From NCBI GenBank assembly GCA_002440085.1, contig DJRM01000001.1, positions 1 to 18,412 on the forward strand: a stretch of DNA of 18,412 bases, read 5' to 3'. The translations under genes were made by a program, and so were the position numbers. Positions 15,082 through 18,412 of this stretch are shown one piece after another (the stretch's first letter is position 1; each line of letters begins with the position of its first letter). Below the pieces are notes generated by a model. It had not been told where the DNA came from, did not search any database, and saw only the letters and a program-made list of their open reading frames with translations. The DNA is from Bacteroidales bacterium UBA6360. Lineage in GTDB: Bacteria > Bacteroidota > Bacteroidia > Bacteroidales > UBA932.

Positions 15082-15925
15082 CGTCGTGACATGCAAGGAC
15101 TTGACAGCAGCTCACATTCTGTCGCCTGTGGGGCTGTTCAGCCTGAGGGCACTTGGGGCGGGCGTGCTTTTCTGGCTTGCGTCGCTGTTTTTCCCCCACG
15201 AAAAAGTCGAGAAGAAAGACTATCTGAAAATATTTCTGGCGGCCTGCCTCGGGTTTCTCGGCCCGCAGCTGACCTTTCTCTCGGCGCTGCCGCAGATTAC
15301 GCCGATGACCTGCTCCATTCTGAGTGCGCTCACGCCGATTTACACCATGTTCATCGCAGCGGTGGCGGTCAAAGAACCGATAACACCGCAGAAAGCCGGA
15401 GGTGTGTTGCTCAGTTTCGCGGGCATCGTTTTCCTTATTCTTAACAGCACGGGCAGCGCGTCCGGAAGCGCGAGCAATTCCCTTACTGGCATCATCCTTA
15501 TGATTTTCAACGGGATTTTCTTCGCGCTCTACCTCGGCATATTCCGCCCGTTGATTCAGAAATACTCGGCGGTGACATTCATGAAATGGATTTTCCTCTT
15601 CACTTCACTCACCACCCTCCCCTTCTCTGCAAGAGAACTCGCCGGCCTCGACTGGAGTCAGTTCAACGGACATCTCGGAGCAGATCTCACCGTGCTTGTG
15701 CTCGGAGCCACGTTCATCTCCTATTTCCTGCTCCCCGTCGGTCAGAAAAATATCCGCCCGACCCTTGTAAGCATGTACAACTATTGCCAGCCCATCGTGG
15801 CCACCGCGATAAGCATCTGCATCGGCATGGACACAATGAACTGGCAGAAAGGCCTTGCCGCTCTCGCCTGCATGGCCGGAGTTGTTCTCGTAAGTTTCAG
15901 CAAGAAACGCGGTGACGCAAAATAG
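15002..15925 (+). CDS. EamA/DMT-superfamily transporter
   Basis: The 307-residue integral membrane protein has about ten hydrophobic segments arranged as two EamA repeats, the normal size for the drug/metabolite transporter superfamily. Typical landmarks are the first helix with FTTYTIFGINVV, LGPQLTFLSALPQITPMTCSILSALTP in the first repeat's end (split over helices 3-4), and SMYNYCQPIVATAISI near the end of the second repeat. It probably exports a small metabolite or amino acid; the substrate is not predictable. It is transcribed alone, divergent from the PfkB gene and convergent with the TlpA-like gene. Confidence 0.9.
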   Translation: MNKKMKDKKEIWGHLACFTTYTIFGINVVTCKDLTAAHILSPVGLFSLRALGAGVLFWLASLFFPHEKVEKKDYLKIFLAACLGFLGPQLTFLSALPQITPMTCSILSALTPIYTMFIAAVAVKEPITPQKAGGVLLSFAGIVFLILNSTGSASGSASNSLTGIILMIFNGIFFALYLGIFRPLIQKYSAVTFMKWIFLFTSLTTLPFSARELAGLDWSQFNGHLGADLTVLVLGATFISYFLLPVGQKNIRPTLVSMYNYCQPIVATAISICIGMDTMNWQKGLAALACMAGVVLVSFSKKRGDAK

Positions 15926-15956
15926 CAGCAGTCCGGCTTCTGCCGCTCACTATTTC
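15920..15956. terminator. Possible bidirectional terminator between convergent genes
   Basis: AAATAG at the end of the EamA gene and CTATTT at the end of the TlpA-like gene form an inverted pair that encloses CGGCTTCTGCCG, a small GC hairpin. There is no good U-tract on either strand, so the assignment is weak. Confidence 0.3.
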
Positions 15957-17086
15957 AGCAGCCGGTTCAGCAACTCGTCCAATGATTTTTCATCTGTGAC
16001 CTTGGCGTCCACAAGCTCGCCGCGGCTGATGAAATAGGAAGTAGGCAACTTTGTGATGTTGTACTGACCTATATACTTTGAATTTGCACCCTGCGAATCG
16101 CATACGCTAATCCACGGGAGGTTCTGTTCTTTGACGATTTTAGCCCACCCTGTCTTGTCGAGGTCAAGCGCGACTGAATAGATTTCGAGTCCGCGACTGT
16201 GGTACTTGTCGTAGAAGTGCTTGAGAACATCGAGGTTGAAGCGGCACTGTTCAGGGTCAGAGGATGTCCAGAAATGCAGCATCACTAGCGGGGCGTTTAC
16301 CTCGCTAAGCTTCACCTTCTTCGCGTTTATGTCCGGGAGCTCGATGTCGAGGAACGATACGGCTTCGGCATTGCGGATGTTGTGGAGCAAAGACATATAA
16401 TCCATTCTCCTCTTTGCCTCATCGCGCAAAGCCTTGACATACTTTGACTTCGGATACACGGTTTCGAGAGAGTCGGCGACATTGAGCATCAGTATTCCGT
16501 CGGTTTCCTGTCCAAACACAGGAAGTTCGCCGGAAAACGACTGCCAGAAAACGGGCACGACCGTGAGAGAATGACTATTTTCAAGGACATAGCGCACTGA
16601 ATTGCGGTAGTAATCAACGTATACCTGTCCGAGGGCGCGCTTCGCCTGTGATATTTCAGCGTCGGCAACCGCCCTGTCAAGATCGTATGAAAGGTCAGCC
16701 ATCTGCTCGGATGCCGTCTTGAAGTCCGCATCTATCTTCTGCAGACGCGCGCAGTCCTCGGAACCGCTGACGCTGTAGCCGCCAAGCGAATCGAGAGACA
16801 CCGCCACATTGTCTCCCCTGTCAAGGAGGAGGGAGGCTATTTTTTTCTGCCCGTCATAAAGGTAGACAAACTCAGGCTGCCCGTCTTCGAGAGCCACCTT
16901 GCAGACAGCCTTGCCGGACTTCCCGAGATTTAGAGTGTCAAGAACAGAGTACTTATTGACGTCAAGGGCTTTGATGACTATGTCGCTGCCGGAGTTTCCG
17001 GTAACGGTTATCTTCGCTCCGCGCGTGCAGCCGGAAAGCAAGGCGGCCGCAATCGCCGCAACAGGCAGGATTCTGTAAGATTTCAT
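15950..17086 (-). CDS. TlpA/thioredoxin-like lipoprotein lacking the CxxC motif
   Basis: The 378-residue protein has a strong lipobox (LSGC, C20). Residues about 24-110 resemble the DUF4369 beta domain common in Bacteroidota, about 115-235 are helical, and about 244-378 are a TlpA/AhpC-like thioredoxin fold. The position normally occupied by WCxxC reads FWTSSDPEQC (272-281), so the first cysteine is missing and only C281 remains. The cis-proline motif LPTSYF (347-352, P348) is kept. The protein probably cannot act as a normal dithiol oxidoreductase and may work as a single-cysteine or structural partner. It lies 61 bases after the HIT gene on the same strand. Confidence 0.88.
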   Translation of the reverse strand: MKSYRILPVAAIAAALLSGCTRGAKITVTGNSGSDIVIKALDVNKYSVLDTLNLGKSGKAVCKVALEDGQPEFVYLYDGQKKIASLLLDRGDNVAVSLDSLGGYSVSGSEDCARLQKIDADFKTASEQMADLSYDLDRAVADAEISQAKRALGQVYVDYYRNSVRYVLENSHSLTVVPVFWQSFSGELPVFGQETDGILMLNVADSLETVYPKSKYVKALRDEAKRRMDYMSLLHNIRNAEAVSFLDIELPDINAKKVKLSEVNAPLVMLHFWTSSDPEQCRFNLDVLKHFYDKYHSRGLEIYSVALDLDKTGWAKIVKEQNLPWISVCDSQGANSKYIGQYNITKLPTSYFISRGELVDAKVTDEKSLDELLNRLLK

Positions 17087-17100
17087 AAGTTCTTCAAAAT

Positions 17101-17117
17101 AAAAAAGGACGACGTCC
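17101..17117 (-). terminator. Weak terminator-like hairpin after the HIT gene
   Basis: On the minus strand GGAC, GTC loop, GTCC (17117-17107) is followed by TTTTTT (17106-17101). The stem is only 4 bp, so termination would be partial; it may reduce read-through into the TlpA-like gene. Confidence 0.3.
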
Positions 17118-17147
17118 GAACTTTCCGCCGGTCATCATCCCATTGAA

Positions 17148-17549
17148 TTAAAGTGCATTAAACTCACGGTATATGTCCGCCGCAATCCGCGTCATTTCCT
17201 CGGGACTCACTTCCACGTGTTTTCCGAAGGCCATGTCCGACTCCTTCTGAAGCGGAACGAGATGGATGTGCGTATGCGGGACTTCCATCCCGAGAACCGC
17301 CACACCGATCCTCTTGCAGGGAACAGCCTCTCCAAGCGCCGTCGCGACCTTCTTTGCGAACTTGCACAGGCCGACATACGTCGGGTCATCGAGGGCAAAG
17401 ATGTAGTCGTTCTCAACGTCCTTGGGAATCACGAGAGTATGTCCCGGAACCATCGGATTTATGTCGAGGAATGCATAGTAGTTGTCGTCCTCCGCGCATT
17501 TGTACGAAGGAATTTCGCCTTTGGCGATACGTGTGAAAATCGTCGGCAT
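17148..17549 (-). CDS. HIT-family nucleotide hydrolase/transferase (Hint-like)
   Basis: The 133-residue protein has the histidine-triad motif HTHIHLVPL (92-100; H92, H94, H96), where the middle histidine is the nucleophile in Hint enzymes. It also has the N-terminal IFTRIAKGEIPSYK and PMVPGHTLVIPK signatures. Hint-type proteins hydrolyse purine nucleoside phosphoramidates or AMP-linked adducts in the cytoplasm; the physiological substrate is unclear. It lies 60 bases after greA on the same strand, an arrangement I recall from other Bacteroidales, and is probably cotranscribed. A 6-bp hairpin (17582-17587 with 17593-17598) lies in the intergenic gap. Confidence 0.95.
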   Translation of the reverse strand: MPTIFTRIAKGEIPSYKCAEDDNYYAFLDINPMVPGHTLVIPKDVENDYIFALDDPTYVGLCKFAKKVATALGEAVPCKRIGVAVLGMEVPHTHIHLVPLQKESDMAFGKHVEVSPEEMTRIAADIYREFNAL

Positions 17550-17609
17550 ATTATGATATATGTAAACTCTCCTTAAAATGTATGTGGACTCCCCACATGA
17601 GACTCCGGA

Positions 17610-18077
17610 TTACAGAGTTATGTCGAGAATCTCGAACTTTATTATGCCGGAAGGCACCTTCGCCTCCACGACTTCACCCTTGGAGTGCCCCATCAGAGCC
17701 TTTCCGATAGGTGTCGTTGCTGCGAGCTTACCCTTTGTGAAGTCCGCCTCAGACTCACCGACGAGAGTAAATTCCATCTCCTTGCCGAGCGAAAGGTTCT
17801 TCACGCGCACCTTGTTCAGCATCTGCACCTTGTCCGTGCCAATCTGCGACTCGTCGATGACGCGCGCATTCGCGAGCTGATCCTGAAGTTTCGAAATAGT
17901 AAGTTCCAGAAGCCCCTGAGCCTCACGTGCAGCCTCATATTCAGCATTTTCGGAAAGGTCTCCCTTGTCTCTAGCCTCCGCAATCTGAGCGGAAATCACA
18001 GGACGCTGCGCAATCGCGTCAGCCAAGTCCTTCTTGAGTTTGTCCATACCCTGCTGGGTAAGATAATGAATAGCCAT
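17610..18077 (-). CDS. greA: Transcription elongation factor GreA
   Basis: GreA enters the secondary channel of RNA polymerase and stimulates cleavage of backtracked RNA. The 155-residue protein is the usual size. The N-terminal coiled coil carries the acidic tip EARDKGDLSENAEYEAA (34-50, catalytic-supporting D40 and E43), and the C-terminal FKBP-like domain has TTPIGKALMGHSKGE (121-135). The tip sequence identifies GreA rather than a Gfh or Rnk paralogue. It leads a minus-strand run with the HIT gene and has a leader of about 130 bases behind a good promoter. Confidence 0.97.
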   Translation of the reverse strand: MAIHYLTQQGMDKLKKDLADAIAQRPVISAQIAEARDKGDLSENAEYEAAREAQGLLELTISKLQDQLANARVIDESQIGTDKVQMLNKVRVKNLSLGKEMEFTLVGESEADFTKGKLAATTPIGKALMGHSKGEVVEAKVPSGIIKFEILDITL

Positions 18078-18107
18078 AATTATTTCTTTTTATTGTTATA
18101 TACTACC

Positions 18108-18195
18108 AAAAACCGCCAAAGACGGCGAAGACCGAACTCGTCCTCGCTGCTTACGGCGACATTAAAATAAACAGAGCCCCGCCTTCAACGGGCGG
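18108..18195 (-). other. Structured greA leader
   Basis: Between the predicted start (about 18206) and the ATG the leader can form three small hairpins in order: CCGCC/GGCGG (18195-18179), CGAGGAC/GTCTTCG with one G-U pair (about 18146-18126), and CGCC/GGCG (18127-18114) followed by TTTTT (18112-18108). The second and third overlap by a few bases and could be alternatives. Each stem is short. Confidence 0.35.
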
Positions 18196-18212
18196 AACCC
18201 CAACTACTTCTG

Positions 18213-18242
18213 CAAAGGTAGGCAATTTTTTCATCGAAGCAA
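18213..18242 (-). promoter_or_regulatory. greA promoter
   Basis: On the minus strand TTG (18242-18240), 19 bases, TACCTTTG (18220-18213) matches the Bacteroidota promoter exactly. The predicted start is about 18206. Confidence 0.7.
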
Positions 18243-18347
18243 CAAATATTCTCGAAAAAAAGACACGAACCGGCAGGAAAGTACACCAAACCACACCTTG
18301 GTTGAGTCGATAAAACGGATACGGATTCATCGAGGAAAAACAACTCT

Positions 18348-18412
18348 CTACTGTTCACCAGACTTGTCGGGTTCGGATTCGGGCCAGTCAAGGGGCTGGA
18401 ACCAGGTGTACC
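18348..18412 (-). CDS. C-terminal tail of an unidentified protein (partial, runs off right edge)
   Basis: Read from the right edge, one minus-strand frame encodes YTWFQPLDWPESEPDKSGEQ and then TAG at 18350-18348. The acidic, hydrophilic tail with aromatic residues looks like a real C terminus, and it would fit an upstream gene on the same strand as greA. Only about 21 codons are visible and the family cannot be named. The other minus-strand frame through this region would overlap the greA promoter and is less likely. Confidence 0.4.
   Translation of the reverse strand, partial: YTWFQPLDWPESEPDKSGEQ

Noticed and set aside
18185..18391. A 68-codon minus-strand frame upstream of greA
   Set aside because: It runs through the greA promoter and leader hairpin and has no recognisable features; the short tail ending at 18348 is the better reading.
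1..18412. tRNA, rRNA, CRISPR arrays, insertion sequences and prophage genes
   Set aside because: None was apparent on either strand by eye; no tandem spacer-repeat pattern, transposase or integrase motif was seen.

Overview
The window looks like chromosome from a mid-GC member of the Bacteroidales (Bacteroidota). The evidence is a SusC-type TonB-linked receptor, several lipoproteins with Bacteroidota-style lipoboxes, a DUF4491 protein, a fused ResB-CcsA cytochrome c synthetase, and repeated matches to the Bacteroidota promoter (TTG, 19-21 bases, TAnnTTTG) in front of genes. Genus is not resolved. No rRNA, tRNA, CRISPR array, insertion sequence or phage gene was seen.

Layout. 1-701 (minus) is the N-terminal part of a SusC/RagA receptor that runs off the left edge. 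883-2211 (minus) is glyA, which diverges from a plus-strand pair: a SpoU-family RNA methyltransferase (2309-2935) and a lipoprotein aldose 1-epimerase (2958-4082). A promoter box overlapping a strong hairpin (4129-4178) separates these from a Zn/Cd-type P1B ATPase (4204-6081).

13256 down to 6141 (minus) is the most distinctive region, a five-gene co-directional locus. In transcription order it holds an outer-membrane barrel protein, an imelysin lipoprotein, a di-heme (two CxxCH) DUF1111 lipoprotein, the cytochrome c synthetase CcsBA, and a ScdA_N-hemerythrin-LuxR regulator. The simplest reading is a cell-envelope iron/redox system that carries its own heme-attachment machinery and a di-iron sensor-regulator. 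Two unusual DNA elements sit inside it: a nested palindromic element of about 120 bp between the imelysin and di-heme genes, and a perfect 13-bp inverted repeat overlapping the promoter box and start codon of the regulator.

Right part: a DUF4491 membrane protein (13512-13865, plus) diverges from that locus. A PfkB sugar kinase (13890-14756, minus) and an EamA transporter (15002-15925, plus) diverge from each other. A minus-strand run follows: greA (17610-18077), a HIT protein (17148-17549) and a TlpA-like lipoprotein that lacks the CxxC redox motif (15950-17086). The last 65 bases probably hold the C-terminal tail of another minus-strand gene. No gene-free stretch exceeds about 270 bases.
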